Shown: positions 47,183 through 59,800 of the stretch, in pieces
How the letters are laid out: every line of letters starts with the position of its first letter
How positions within the stretch are numbered: position 1 is the stretch's first letter
Source: Saksenaea vasiformis B4078
Lineage: Eukaryota > Mucoromycota > Mucoromycetes > Mucorales > Saksenaeaceae
Direction of reading: 5' to 3'
Length of the DNA stretch: 64,000 bases
Assembly: GCA_000697055.1 (NCBI GenBank)
Contig: JNDT01001822.1
Location: 38,530-102,529, forward strand
Position numbers and translations under genes: made by a program
Notes under the pieces: generated by a model
The model's input: the letters and a program-made list of their open reading frames with translations, nothing else
Databases searched by the model: none
Told to the model about the DNA's origin: nothing

Positions 47183-48220
47183 AGTCTGCATTTCAGCGAG
47201 TCTCAGGTCTGAGTCAGGGCCTAGCCCAAAAAAAAAATTAATCGCCCGGTAATGCTCGAAAAAAAAATACATCGTAAGAAATAGTGTAGGCAATAGACAA
47301 AGGATCCGCCTTCGCACGAAAAGTAATGAGAGAGGAGATCGTCTGACTAAGGAGTGACGATAACAAGAATTGATACACCAAACAGCTTGTTCGATTGTTA
47401 TTAGCACCAATGAACGTCGTGTCTTTGACAGGAAGGATGGAAAACAGTACAATCAGCAGGTATGCGAAAACCGGGAATGTATTTTTTACCATGTGTAACT
47501 TCATCTCAACAACGCAACGAAACTTGTATCGCTGCATTAGTGACGGCTATGAATGTCTGATGTGATTAATCAACGAGCATCATGCGTTCGTACACGCGGG
47601 GCATAACATGTTTATAGGTTGCATTAACATGATATCCAAAAAATGCTTTCAAGGACAGCATGTTATATGATACCATGATGCGATGGTTACCGTTCAGCTC
47701 AGCCTATCTATGACGTTAAGACAGCAGAAGAAGTCATTATTATAACTAGTTTGATAATGAATACTTACCGCTTGGGCAGCTTCCGCAGACGACCGTACAT
47801 ACGTATGATTAACCCCTTTTCAGTTGGTAAGATTATTCATACAGAGATTTAAAAGAAAGTATATCATGGTGTCTTATGGAAAAGTGCTTAGCAGATTTCT
47901 CTGTAGCAGAAGGTTACAAATAGAATGTATTATAACAAAGTAGCTTGTAGGTTTCCATCTCACACGTGATGGAGTTTCCCGTCACGGTGGGTGATCTAGG
48001 TCATGATCTTCTATACACGCGATTATGTGAGGGAAAGCGCAAATGTGTCGGAGTTAATCCATAGGGGGTGTCTTACCAAATTGAAGATGCCACTTTGCCT
48101 TTCGCAAAAAGCCCTCAGCTTAAAGATGAACTTTTAATCTCAGTGATGATTGCTTACTTTGGATATCGATCCTGTCTCTTATTTTCACATTCAACTTCTT
48201 CTTAGTCCCTTTGGTTAGGG
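47183..48220. other. Intergenic before the potassium channel
   Basis: Minus-strand frames at 47177-47537 are hydrophobic and overlap each other in two frames; no family recognised. The channel promoter lies at the high end (a T/C-rich stretch near 48170-48215). Confidence 0.5.
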
Positions 48221-50561
48221 ATGCTCCAGACCACAGTATTTAGATCTCCGTCGATAGCATCATCAGCAACATTAGATCAAGGGGAAGAAGACGATGAGCA
48301 AGGGGAAGAATCAGACCAGGATGAATCGATTTCCATTGATATACCAAATGCGATCGACGACCAACAACAACAAAATCAACAGCGTACCGCAATCCAGTTT
48401 ACTTTTCCAGAAAGACCTACATTCACTAGACGAACAGCAAGCTTTGATTGGCATGATCAAGATAATGCAGCATGCTTGGAAAACTTGCTGAGTATCTGCT
48501 CCAACCGATGGAGTGAATGGCGCGAGACATTACGTTATAAACGACGATGGGCTCCCAAAAGCAGAATGATCGCAGAGGTGCCATTCCTCATTGCGGCATT
48601 TTGCACCATTTATGCTACATTTATTCTCGTCCGCGCACTAGGTAGGACAATCGTTTGATCATTCGCTTCTAATCGCAACACTAACAAAATAAAACAAAGC
48701 GGTTTCAGGGTGGTTGGTCGATCATAGTCATTGGGATGGAAGAGGTCATTCATTCGACCGAAATGCAGTGTTACATTTAGATCTTACTGAACGTATTCTG
48801 GTCACGTTAGCATTGACATGCGGCATTTTAAATTCTGTACTTCTCATTGCCAGAACGAGGCTTAAATTTTATACAGCTTCTCGGTGGTGCCAATGGTTCG
48901 CTTACAGTCAAAGTAAGAGCAAACAAAAAAAAGTTTCGACAAGCTAAATCAAATGTCATCTAGCTGTCTTATGTCTTACGGCAATTTACCATTTTTCAAA
49001 GCGAACCTCTGATATTGAGGCATATGCGTACTCGCGCGGTTACTGGAGCTGTCTATTATCCGGTATATTGGAATTTGTGGCAGCTCTATGTTTTACCACA
49101 GACTGTTTCCTGTTGTTTCCTTATTCCGAACTTTCGCTTGTGCTCAAGGGCGTGGTCCTGCCGAGTATTATGGCATGCACAATGATAGCTGTTGGAGCAC
49201 TAGCCTTTATGCGTCTTGAGAACTGGACTCATAGTGAAGGCATCGTATTTTGTTCAACTGCATTGACAACAATCGGTACGAATTCATGTTTTCTTGCTGA
49301 ATGTCACTAACAACAATAAATGATCATTGTAGGATATGGTGATTTAGTACCTATCACTACGGCAGGTCGTGTGTTCTTCTTGTTTTATACGATTGCTGGC
49401 ATTGGTGTAATCGGTTACTTTCTGCTGTCCATTCGAGCAGTCATCACGGGTACCTCATCAAATATGATGAAGGTCAACTTGATGCGCGTGGAATCGCTGC
49501 ATGATTATTCGCGCAAACAACGGCAGAAATGGTCTCAGCGTCAAGAAATGAACAGCGCTCCACGTCCACCAGGAGAGTTCCGCAGAACGTATTCCAACAT
49601 GTCGACGTTTAGTGGCTATACAATCGCCAATATCCTCGGTGAGAAAGAGCGACAGTTTCTCGTCCAGATTATTACACGATCCGGGACTATGCGTATGGCG
49701 ATTATCCTAATATTTTCATGGTTTGGTGGTGCTACCGTGTTTTGTTGGCTTGAGGAGGACTGGACGTACTTGGATGCACTCTATTTTACGTTTGCAACGC
49801 AATTAACCATTGGCTTTGGCGATCTGGTGCCACAAACAGCGGTATGTATTGTCAAGAGGGAAAGCAAAGTGCTTAATATGAATTGCTATAGCTTGCTCAA
49901 GAGTTTTGGCTGTTATATATTGTGTTGTCCATTGCTGTCGCTGCTTACTTTATCAGTCTCTTCGGTGATGTACTCGTAGAAAAGCTACAAATTCACGATG
50001 AGAATGAACAAGCAAACGAGGGAGAAGAAGAAGAGGACGACATCCCGGAATATGTGCGCTTGGCACGAGGACTGAGTGATGATCAAGAATACGAAGCAAA
50101 CACCCATTTGTTTGGACGATGCTACTCAAAACGCCACTCGTTGCCGCTGGACCACCCTGATAGTAATACCCGTTTTGGTCGCCCAAGCCGAACCGCGTCT
50201 GACCCTTATTGCCGACGAGACTGGCGAACAAGAAGCATGCCTGTGACAAATACAGCATTAAGAGAGCCTCTCCTAGCTCGTCTAGGTCCCCGTTCATCCT
50301 ACGGTTCGATGCCTTACACCGCTAGTCCATTGCGCCCTGATACAGATGCGAGGAAAAAGGAAGAGGTAAAGATTCTACTTCATATACTATCGGTTTGTTT
50401 AGTAAACATCTAAGCAGGGCAATCGGAATAAGGCTCCTTCTGGTGACCATACAGAAAGTCTGTGCAAGCGAGATCAATCCAGGAGCAGAGATTCGCACAT
50501 TTCTAAATATCCACCCCTTGCAATCATCTCAAAATCATGGAAAAGGAAACGACATCCATAG
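48221..50561 (+). CDS. Two-pore outward-rectifier potassium channel (TOK1-like)
   Basis: Six exons (48221-48641, 48709-48912, 48964-49275, 49333-49841, 49892-50365, 50418-50561) give 687 residues. An acidic, Gln-rich N-terminus is followed by about eight membrane segments and two pore loops. The first selectivity filter is TTIG-YGDLVP, split by the intron at 49276-49332, at about residues 310-317. The second is TIGFGDLVP at about 471-479. One polypeptide with two P-loops and roughly eight spans matches the fungal TOK family, which carries outward potassium current across the plasma membrane. The C-terminal tail is long, Arg/Ser-rich and cytosolic. The last intron (GTAAAG donor) is inferred; without it the frame would end at 50413. 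Confidence 0.92.
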
Positions 50562-51053
50562 GAGAGAATATAAATATGCACGGCAACACTTTGCTGTTTG
50601 TAAATACATGTACTATTTATTGAATGATATTTTACCCTACTTTAAATAAATTACGCATCCATGAGAAGCCAAGTTTGTACTAAGAAGGGAACTGAATATG
50701 CGGCCACCTCGATTGATGGGGATGGCGACATTAGTAGACACGCCATGAAGCCGGCTGATTGTTTTACGGCCAGGTATCTAAACAATAAGCCAAAAGACAT
50801 GGGTAGCCCGCATGTATACTCTATCCCAGCAGGTACCGGGCATGTAATAGAGAGAAGAAAAGGGAATTCATCCATCCTTTTAAATCACCTCACTTTGCGC
50901 ACTACACCTCTGATTTGATATAAAAGTGTCTGCTTCTCTGAGCAAAAAGCCCACCGCTCCTAAGTGTAAGATTGATGTGGTGTCGACGCAAATGCATCTT
51001 CAAAATATACATGTACATTTTTTTAATCGAATATAAGTGAAAATCAACAACAT
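50562..51053. other. Convergent intergenic region with repeat
   Basis: Lies between the channel stop and the aminopeptidase stop, so it carries two 3' ends. It contains repeat copy C at 50621-50684. The open frame 50661-50918 (+) has no recognisable motif. GGTGTCGACGCAAATGCATC at about 50978 has a partial match near 16181. Confidence 0.5.
50621..50684 (+). repeat. Dispersed short repeat, copy C
   Basis: TGAATGATATTTTACCCTAC then AAATTACGCATCCATGAGAA and GCCAAGTTTGTAC; aligns over its length with copy B at 47117 despite divergence. Confidence 0.45.
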
Positions 51054-53066
51054 TTAAAGAAGGAAAGCGCCAGTGAACGCTGCCACTGGGGAGCCAGTGC
51101 AGCGAGGAAGACTCCAGCGTTCTGCAGATATCAGTTCAGCTGAGCCAGCTACATCGACGTGAGTATAACCAATGGGGATGTCATGATTCAGTCCGTGCTT
51201 GTCCAAACCAGAAGCGACCAACATAAATCCAGCAGGGTATTGGTGACCACGGTTGGTCATTGTGCTTGGCTGATCATTGGCTTGGACAACATCCTCGCTG
51301 GATCTGCCTGGTTGGACTACTTCCACATCTTCACGACGCATGGTTGAAACTTCAAATGGATCGGCAAGGATATGTCCAGCGTCATAGATACGTCTTGCGA
51401 CGCGATTCTTTCGTGCGAAACCGTTGTCGAGTACAATACCGTAGTTATTGTAAGCTCGCAAGGCATGGCCCGTCAAGGTTGCCACGGTAAAGAACAGCGA
51501 AGGAGCATTGGCCGAAGGTGCACCTGACTGCTTGTGCTTCACTACACGTTCCTTGAATTCGCAAAGCAAATCTGTCATCACCATACGACCTTCGGCATCG
51601 GTGTTGCCAACCAAAACTAAATGTTTTCGATTAAACGGAGAGCTCCGGATGACGGGGTAGCACTGTACCTCGTGTTCCATTTCTGGAGTAAATAACCTCA
51701 TCCGACACATAGGAGTCAGCACCAACAGAGTTTCTCACAAGAGCCAAGCCAGCGGTCAGGTTAACGTTCTTGGGCTGCAATTTCTCGATCGTCTTGAAGA
51801 AACCAGCAACTGCGGCAGCGCCACATTTATCGCGTGACATATCTGCATCACTGGGTCACCACAAGCTTATCATTACAAATTAACTCACCTCGCATATGAC
51901 CGCTGCACTTAATATCGGCTCCTCCAGTATCGTAGGTAACACCTTTACCAACAAAGTAAAGACTTTTTTTTTTAGAAAAGTAGATAAATCGTCAGACACT
52001 GGCGTATAAACATAGAGGGTATATACTTACTTTTCCTTCACCTTGGACTGATCGGGTGCAACATATTCAAAGTGAACAAAGCGAGGGTGATGTCGTGGCA
52101 CTACATGAAAACGGATTCGGATGAGACGCATAATTGCAGAAAAAAAAAGAAGAAACTTTGTCCTACCAGCCAAACTGGCCCGGGTCACCGCGTGAGCCAG
52201 GGGATACTCTTTCTTGATTGTTTCAATGTCTTCAATCACTGTCATTTTGACATTTTTGGCATCCTTGAACTGCTCTTCCAGATACTTGACAACCTGAATA
52301 GGCGACATACGTTCTGGATCCGGAGATCCAATATCTATCCAAAAAAAGCCACTCAACCAAAGCTGTCCTTTTTTTCCTTTCTTGGCCTTTTTTCTTTTTA
52401 CCTTTGGCTACCCGACGTCCGCTCTCGATAGCAGCGACTACATTAATGAATTCGGGCACATCGGCCTGATTAAGCGAGGACATGAGGCCCAGCTGCTTGA
52501 ATGTTTTAAGCGGCTTCTGAACCCGCTCAGCGTGATCACGCACGTCCACTGGCTCAAATTCAGCTTCCAATACTCCCAGGATGGTCACTTCCAAAAAGCG
52601 CTTATAGTCCGCGTCCTCAGCAAAGGTCCATGCAAGCGAATCCGTAGATGGTGTATCGGCAAAGTAAACCACAGGAGCCACCATGCCGGCCTTGAGGGCA
52701 CGCTGTCCTGCCGCAAATGCAGCGTCTTTCCCAGAAACAATGAATACTGGGAGACACACGGACAGGCATAAACTTCTGCCAGTTGCACTTACCCTGGTAT
52801 CGTCGGACGTCGTCAAAATCGTTGCGAATAGAGCCGGTAGGTGCAATGATAACGCGTTTGGCAGGCTGGGCATCTTCCGGAATCAAAAGTTGCACGGCAT
52901 CGCCGAATGTAGCGTCAAGTTCCAACCACTTTTGTGCACTTGGCACAGCGCGAACGAGCGCTTGCTTGTCAGTAAATATCACAATGGCGCCGTCATAGCT
53001 GTTGTTGCTCAAGACTGAGGCAAGGCTGTCTTGGTTCGAGTATACGTTCAACTGTGGTAAATCCAT
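51054..53066 (-). CDS. Leucine aminopeptidase (M17 family)
   Basis: Seven exons (53066-52793, 52725-52402, 52334-52167, 52100-52031, 51962-51889, 51842-51669, 51616-51054) give 548 residues. The C-terminal catalytic domain has the metal and active-site blocks LYFVGKGVTYDTGGADIK (Lys and Asp ligands), MSRDKCGAAAVAG, and the signature NTDAEGRMVMTDLL. ATLTGHALRAYNNYGIV and HVDVAGSAE follow. M17 enzymes are di-zinc, usually hexameric, cytosolic exopeptidases removing N-terminal residues. The N-terminal half is the less conserved macro-like domain. No signal peptide is visible, so cytosolic location is likely. The wording of the blocks resembles the animal LAP-1/NPEPL1 branch more than bacterial PepA (by eye). 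Confidence 0.93.
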
Positions 53067-54949
53067 GTGGAAGAGTAGGAAAAACAAACGTGGTAAGCTT
53101 AATTCCTTTTTTTTTCTTTTTTTCCACGGTCACAGGGTGGCCTGCCCTTCATTACGGAACGGTGTTTCCGGGGTTCGTCAAACCAATGAACTGGTAGAAC
53201 GCGTCGTTGTTCATACTTCGGTCTTGAAAAATGCCTTCGTGCAACTCGACAATTCTCAGTGTGCATGCGTTTAACTTTGCAGTCTAGAGATAAGTAGGAA
53301 ACGAAACGAAACGAGGTTGGTGATTTCGCAGGCCCATATCCTTGTCATTACCTCCGGTTCCCTCACTAACGAGTTCACCGCCAAGAATGACTAGAATAAC
53401 GCTATTCATCTGTTGAAAGGGATACCGATAATTATTGGTGCCATTATATAGCATAGCATGGACTTCGCCATCATTGGACAGATCTACGTTGTTATATTGT
53501 ACGAATTAGCTGAAAGCAAAGCATATTTTCTGATAAAGCAGAGTAATTGGCTTAAAAATGTAAAACGTATTCACTGCATTCTTCATCACCATGGCTATAA
53601 ATACTGCGATAAATGATATAGAAATCTTGCGTAGACGTTTGCCGTCGGATTTTGTAGCTGGAGTATAAATAGTTGATGGGAGTTCATCATTTGAAAACGC
53701 TGCCTGTTAATGTGGAAGCAGCAACAGCTGCGAAAAATAACGCAGTGGATCATCATCTGCAAAATCCTGAAGTCTCTCAGCCGTGCTTTGGCCATAAATA
53801 AGAGATAAAAGAAGTTCATTTCAAGACATTGGATATCTAGCCATTAGTCCCCGCCTAGCACCCAAACCCAGCACCACATGGTACAATCTTCTTTCCCCTA
53901 ATGCCTATAACTATCTTTGGCATGCCTTGATACAAGCGTTCATTATTTTATTTAATCATAATAAATGCCACGGTGTTTAGCTATGTCATCCTTTTCGTTC
54001 GTCATGGGAAATTTCATTTATCCTAGGTGCAGGTATGGCGGGCTACCAGCAATGTGTGCAGCCTTTCAGCAGAAGATTAGTATTACTAAACTCTGGTGAC
54101 TCATAGACACAATGCGATAGCCTCACGAATGTTCTAAGAGACATTATCGTGCGGACTTCTTATGCCATGGTCTACAAGACAGAGGAAGACTCAACCACCT
54201 TCCTTGAGAAAATCAGCGTTGATTACGTGCTGCTTGTACGTATGACGTCTAAAATTCGTAATGGCTATAGCCAAGTCCCCGCATTGATGGCTCATTCCCA
54301 ACATTAACTTGCTCCTCTAACAATGGTAGCTGTTCATCAGAAGTAGGATATCAAACTTGACACATCGAGATCTCATTGGACCTAATTCATAGAATTGCGC
54401 GTCTAGCTTAGAAAAGTGAGAAGACCATCTCTGGCATCATTTATAACGAAAGAAGCGTCAGCTTGTCTTTATTATATTGAGTAGCGTGGCACAATTGCAT
54501 GAGGTGAAGACGCACCTGACACGAAAATATTCGACATATCACTAAAAGATAGGGAAGAAGGAGCGTTCGGTAATCAAGTAATTTGACTAGGATAAGTTGT
54601 TTGAAAAAACCCACGCACGGCAAGAATATGATGTCGCAAGCTTGCGAGCTCTCAAGTCTGCTGCGCGGATTTAATCCGAGAGAGTACAGGTCCTCTAGAC
54701 ACTTGAACTACTGCTTATGTTGACTTGATAGGATGATCCTGAGGGATCTGGAACAAGCATTACAGAGAGCGATGAGGATGATGTTACTGAGGAATAATTG
54801 AATCAGGCTAAGGCCACAGGGCTATTTATATACTGCGCACTGAAGAGTCTTTATACACTTGACCAAACTCCGCCCACAGGAGTAAAATGGCTAAATATAT
54901 TTCTCATGTTTTTTCTTGTTTTTTGGTAACAAAACTGACTCTATGCCAT
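53067..54949. other. Intergenic with weak coding relics
   Basis: On the minus strand, an open block at about 53365-53500 (YNNVDLSNDGEVHAMLYNGT then YPFQQMNSVILVILGGELVS) followed by one at about 53165-53280 (TAKLNACTLRIVELHEGIFQ) look like decayed exons, but no phase-consistent splice joins them and I do not recognise the family. Near 54730-54800 (+) an acidic tail (GTSITESDEDDVTEE then stop) looks like a last exon of a lost gene. The rest is AT-rich with nothing recognisable. Confidence 0.35.
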
Positions 54950-55625
54950 TGAAAGATAACTCAAACGTCACACGCCAACCTAGACAAGAGTTTTCGGTAG
55001 CAGAACGCGCTGCGATTACGGAATGAGGCAGGCAGGAATGTTTTACCGCGCCATTGCGAAGGCAAAAGGGTTAGACCGTTCCACTGTGCAGCATATCATA
55101 GGAAACATCGAAACGACAGGTTCTGCATCTTCGAAACCACGTTCGGGAAGACCAAAGATAATCACCAAACGATCGCAGCGCGTCATTAAGCGTGCGATCC
55201 GTCGAGAACCACGTTTGCCTCTTAGGTCTCATCACGCGGCATTCTCCGACTCATGTGCAAAAGTGGCATCGAGTAGGTTCGCCACAGCTGTGCATGAGCT
55301 TGGTTTCTTTTCACGCCGTGCTGTCCGCAGACCAAAGATGAGTGGACTCACACAAGAAGAAACGGCTTCAGTGGGCGATGGAGCACGTTGATTGGACTAA
55401 AGAACAGTGGGACAAGGTGATCTGGTCCGATGAGTCCAGATTCCGTGTCATCGGTAATGATGGTCGTGCTCGTGTGTTGCGGAAGGACGGAGAGGGGCTC
55501 ACGGAGTAACATATCCAAGAGACAACAACATATGGCGGTGGTTCCGTCATGGTTTGGGCTTGCTTTGATGCAGACGGAGTTGGCCCAATTAAACCTGCAT
55601 TTCCAGTACACTTCCGGTGAAAGAT
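54950..55625 (+). pseudogene. Tc1/mariner transposase relic
   Basis: Plus-strand translation gives FSVAERAAITE, a one-base shift, then RAIAKAKGLDRSTVQHII (helix-turn-helix) and KPRSGRPKIITKR (GRPR-type linker). Another shift is followed by WTKEQWDKVIWSDESRFRV, holding the first catalytic Asp of the DDE triad, then a TAA and GGGSVMVWACF at the position before the second Asp. The second and third acidic residues are missing: the copy is truncated near 55625. Two frameshifts and at least one stop make it dead. It sits directly 5' of the PD-(D/E)XK-like relic and may have broken it. Confidence 0.85.
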
Positions 55626-55689
55626 GATTGGTAGGCTAATCTACTCCCTAAAATTTACTAGGGGACACTCAGCATCCTTTCTTTTGTAG

Positions 55690-56309
55690 GCTTAGCTACA
55701 ACGTAGTGTTCATGGCGGTTACCGGAGAGCAGCAGCAGATGCTTCCGGATTATGTGCTTTATATCCAGGATTTGGCCAAGCATAACTTTGAGCTTTTTTT
55801 CATGTAAGTGAAGAAATCGCCGGTGCAGGCGAACAAAAAGGAGGACGATACGGTCAAATTGGGGAAGCAGATGCAGTTCGCGCTGAATAAGCTTGTGTGT
55901 GTAGGAGTGGAAGATGCGGTAACAGTGGGGCTACGGGTTGAAGGTAAATTGTCGTGATGCATGGGAATCTCAAAAGGCAAGTCTATAATTCTTAATAGGC
56001 TGTCAAGCGACAGTTTACAGGATGGACCTACCATATGATGGTCTCTATCGAATGATAGAGACTGCACGGTTCAATTTCCCGCGCAATGCCTGTGACGACC
56101 TCCTGCTTGTGCCTGCAGTCATGGAGAGGATGTTCGAGGTGAAGGTAACCCATTAACTTCTGTATTTCTCCGAGTTAACCGTCCAGCATCAGAGAGACAT
56201 CGAGGTGACAATTGAAAAGTTGTACCATAGCCTGAACAAGCAGCAGGACAAAAAAGAGTTTGAGACGTTAAAAAAGCGTACACGCGGTGCATGTAGTCCA
56301 CCAACCGCT
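55690..56309 (+). pseudogene. PD-(D/E)XK-like gene relic, 3' part
   Basis: Three exon-like blocks with clean junctions (55690-55936, 55999-56143, 56186-56309) encode PDYVLYIQDLAKHNFELFFM, a TAA at 55805-55807, VKKSPVQANKKEDDTVKLGK and QMQFALNKLV, then CQATVYRMDLPYDGLYRMIE and a charged C-terminus. The arrangement ELFFM-stop-VKK, followed by DTVKLGKQM, resembles Glu-x-Lys of PD-(D/E)XK fold proteins in an orphan family I recall from Mucoromycota; the stop replaces the expected Glu codon. The 5' part is missing behind the Tc1 relic. Introns (GTAAAT/TAG and GTAACC/CAG) are intact. Confidence 0.5.
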
Positions 56310-56875
56310 GTCGTAAAATAAAATGGAAGATCAAGAGGCGGGAAGGGAGGAGAGAGAGAAGAGGAGAATTGGAAATACAGACAAAAAGGTCTAGATCGCT
56401 CACTTCGGGACTGATAGCGACGTTATTTGTGGAATTTGAGGATATCCTTTAAAATGGCTCATTGTGTCTATCAGGTGCGTCGTCAAAAGATTTGGCAAAG
56501 GGGAGGGCGTCCTTTTTGGGAGATTATTGAGTGCTATGAACTGACAGTATGTACAACCTGTACAAGTGATCATAATGTCTCCGATATGACTGGGAGGAAA
56601 TTTATCACGGCTACCAAAAACTTGCTAAAGTCTTAATAAGCACAAAAAATTACACCATAGCCAATGTGAAGAGAGATTTTAGCCATAGTTTCAATGATAG
56701 CGTTAGTGGAGCGCCACACTTTGACATTGATCCACATTCTCACCTCCGCTATCAGCAATTTGTTTCATTATATCTTTTTAACGTGATTCCTTTTACAAAA
56801 TTATGACGCGAATGCATTCTGAGTAATAGTACAAAAATTACGAGAAGAGTAGATAGAGCTATACCACTGCTTTGA
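56310..56875. other. Intergenic between relic and CSC1
   Basis: Contains the 3' flanks of the relic and of the CSC1 gene. The plus frame 56427-56636 is not recognisable. An ATATCCTTT string near 56443 resembles a U12 donor, but no branch-site consensus or exon context supports it. Confidence 0.5.
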
Positions 56876-59800
56876 TTATTGGACGATGGTCATTCCCATA
56901 GAACTGACGACATTGTAGCTGTCGATCACAGTGCGGACATAATCATTGACATGTTTGGCTGCTCCTGGTTCTGGTGTAACGCCGGGAATGCCCTTCTTAT
57001 CCTTGATAATATCCTCATCCACTTTGATCTTGCCTTTACCCTTATTGTCGCGTTGAACGGTGGCGCTGGCATCTGTTGCATAGATGCCCAACGACTTCAA
57101 ATGTTTCAGTTCCGTTTCTGTAATACCAATATCATCCTTGGGTAACCAGACGACAGGCTGTTCTTGAAACATCGATGGATGCATGTAGGATGAGACATCG
57201 TACATTTGTTTGGCTAACACCGCCATCCTAGGTTTGGTATCGTCAACGTGGTCAATGTTCTTCGTCAGTTCCTCCTCCAGCTTCGAATGCGATCGTAGAT
57301 ACAATCCATAAGCATCCACTTGGCCATTCGAAGTTTCTGAAGCTTTATTGGCCAAACTCGTGGATGGATGTCTCTGCAACGCGGTTGAGTTGGCAGTATG
57401 TTGACTGACAACGTCAGAGTCATGCTCTGCGCGCATAAGGATCTTTTGATCGTCATCTTTTACTGATGGGCTGTGGAAACTGCTGGAAATATCTCCTTGT
57501 TCAACTTCCACTTCGGTTGAAGAGTTCCCATCAGCACAGTCCACAGGAAGATATTTGAAGAGCGGTTTGAAAGACTTGTCGTAAAGTGCCAAGGCAAAAA
57601 TAGTGGCGATGAGTGTGATAATCATGATAACCAGCTGTCCTAATGCCTGATCTCCACGGATGGCAAACAAGCCAATCATTGTAAGCTGCCATGTGTACAG
57701 ACCAATGTAGACGTGTCGAATAGAACGAGGGAATGCTCGACCGCCGGTTTCGTAATCTCTTTCGTACACATACATGAATTGGTACAAGTACACAAAGTAG
57801 TGCAAACAGAAGAATAAGCAGACGAAGGGGACAATCAATGGTGCAATGGTCGAATATTCAAGACCTAAACTATTGCTTCAGTTTGGCATGCCTTCCAGAA
57901 ACATACCTTACCTAACACAAAGATGACACTGTGGCTCGGAATAAGTGTACCAAGGTTGACGTTGGGACATGTCGTTTTCTGGTTGTAAATGTCTCGCGGT
58001 GTGGTAGACAGTAATGGGAACAGGTAGGATAGAACGAAGGGCACAAGCTGAAGCATGGCTTGTCCTGAGGCATTGATAGCTTGCAGCATCACAAAGGTGA
58101 TAAAGAATGTTGAGGCTTGAGGAAGTTTCTCGGCTAGCGTGTTGATGATGCTTGTGGGATTGTCTTTGATGGCTGCAAGAGTTTGGAAAACACCTCCAGC
58201 GATAGTGGAAACCAGCACAACATCGACAAACTATGACCCACTGGGTTAAATGCCTTTCATTCCGAAAGATAAAATCACAGATACATACCAGGAAGAAGAA
58301 GTATTTGTGTAAAACGGATAATTCCACAAAAGATTTTTGAGGTATTCCTTCTTGCTTTGACAAAACTAATGTTGATAAAATAAGTGCACTGTACACCATC
58401 ACCATTTTCTTAGGACCTACTCCCGAAAACAATAGGAACCAGGGAAATCAAGATGGCCAAGGCAACGGCAGGAAGAATACCCTGGATAATACCAACAGCG
58501 GTGGGGCCAAGGTTCTTAACGCCCTCAAGAAAAGTAAATTGCTTGCTAAGTGCTTCCAAACTGGAGACAGACTGCACAAAAACGACTATTCATCTGCGAT
58601 AAGTAACATGAAGTACTGAGGGTCTGTGTACCTGGAATGGCCCAGAAGATAACAATAGCACTGGTGATCGACAAGCTAACCATACGACGAAGCAACCGCT
58701 CCTTGGAGCGGATATTCATGTTATCCCAAATAACATCCGTTGGAGCGATATGGACAACACGTGGAGCCATCCTCAGTTCGGTGTGATGAATAAGAGTTTG
58801 CGCAGCCATATGTACAGCGATTTGTTGGTTGAACTCGATAAAAGCGGATCTCAATTTGGGGCATGATTGTACGGACTGTTGGAGCTTAGCGATTTTTTCA
58901 TTGAGATTCTTGATTTCGTCTCCATAATGTTTGATAGAGTCGACTTTGCGACCAACAAGTGGCAACCCAATAGGCAATGGAGAGACACGATGTACGGGAC
59001 GTAGTTTCTCTGGAATAGGAAGATGCGTGGTATCTCCCGTTTCCACATTTTGGTTGTCAGCTTTTGCGTAATGTTTGTACGACGCGAGGATTGCCTTTGT
59101 CACTGATGCTTCCAGGCTTTTGATATTTTTCTGACGTTCATCCACAGTGTCCGGAAGTTCTTTCAAATCTCTGTATATGCCCAATTTAAGTTTTGACTGA
59201 ATGAATGATCTCAATGACCCAAATACCTGTTCAACCAGACGCGACGGACTCCGCCAGGAAACTTGCTGAATATTTTCGTTAAATCTTCCACGTTGTTGAC
59301 ATCCTTTGGAATGGAGGGAACAAAGAGCGTACGAGCAGTGACGGAATTGGCAAATTCGGGGCTCAAAATATAGCGTCTGCGTAGGACAAGATAGTTGCGA
59401 GTTTCGCGGAAAGTGTACCAGATGACACCAGCTGATAATTTTGTTTTCAGCTCATGATATTTATGCAAGAAGTTCATTCTTACCCGTCAAGCAAACGGCC
59501 AAAACGAGATGCGCCCATGTACGTGAAGCGTCCTTTACGTTACCCATGGTTAACATATTGAGACCAGGAGAGTCTCTTTGGTTGATCACGTTAATGGGAA
59601 TCAAGATCGGCAAGGCGAAAAACCCATATATGGAGAAGACAAAGATACCCATCCGTAAAAACTTCAGTACCATAAAGCGATCCAGTCCCATACAACGAAG
59701 CAATTCTTCATCTGGTAGTCGAAGTAAAGTTATTATCCATAAAAGATAGCCTTTCGGAAGAGGAGGTGGTTGTCTCCTATATTACCCAATCAAAATCTGT

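Noticed and set aside
47177..47537. Hydrophobic minus-strand frames of about 95 codons
   Set aside because: Two frames overlap the same DNA, no family, no splice support.
56441..56600. ATATCCTTT string resembling a U12 donor
   Set aside because: No TTCCTTAAC-type branch site, no AC acceptor and no flanking coding exon.
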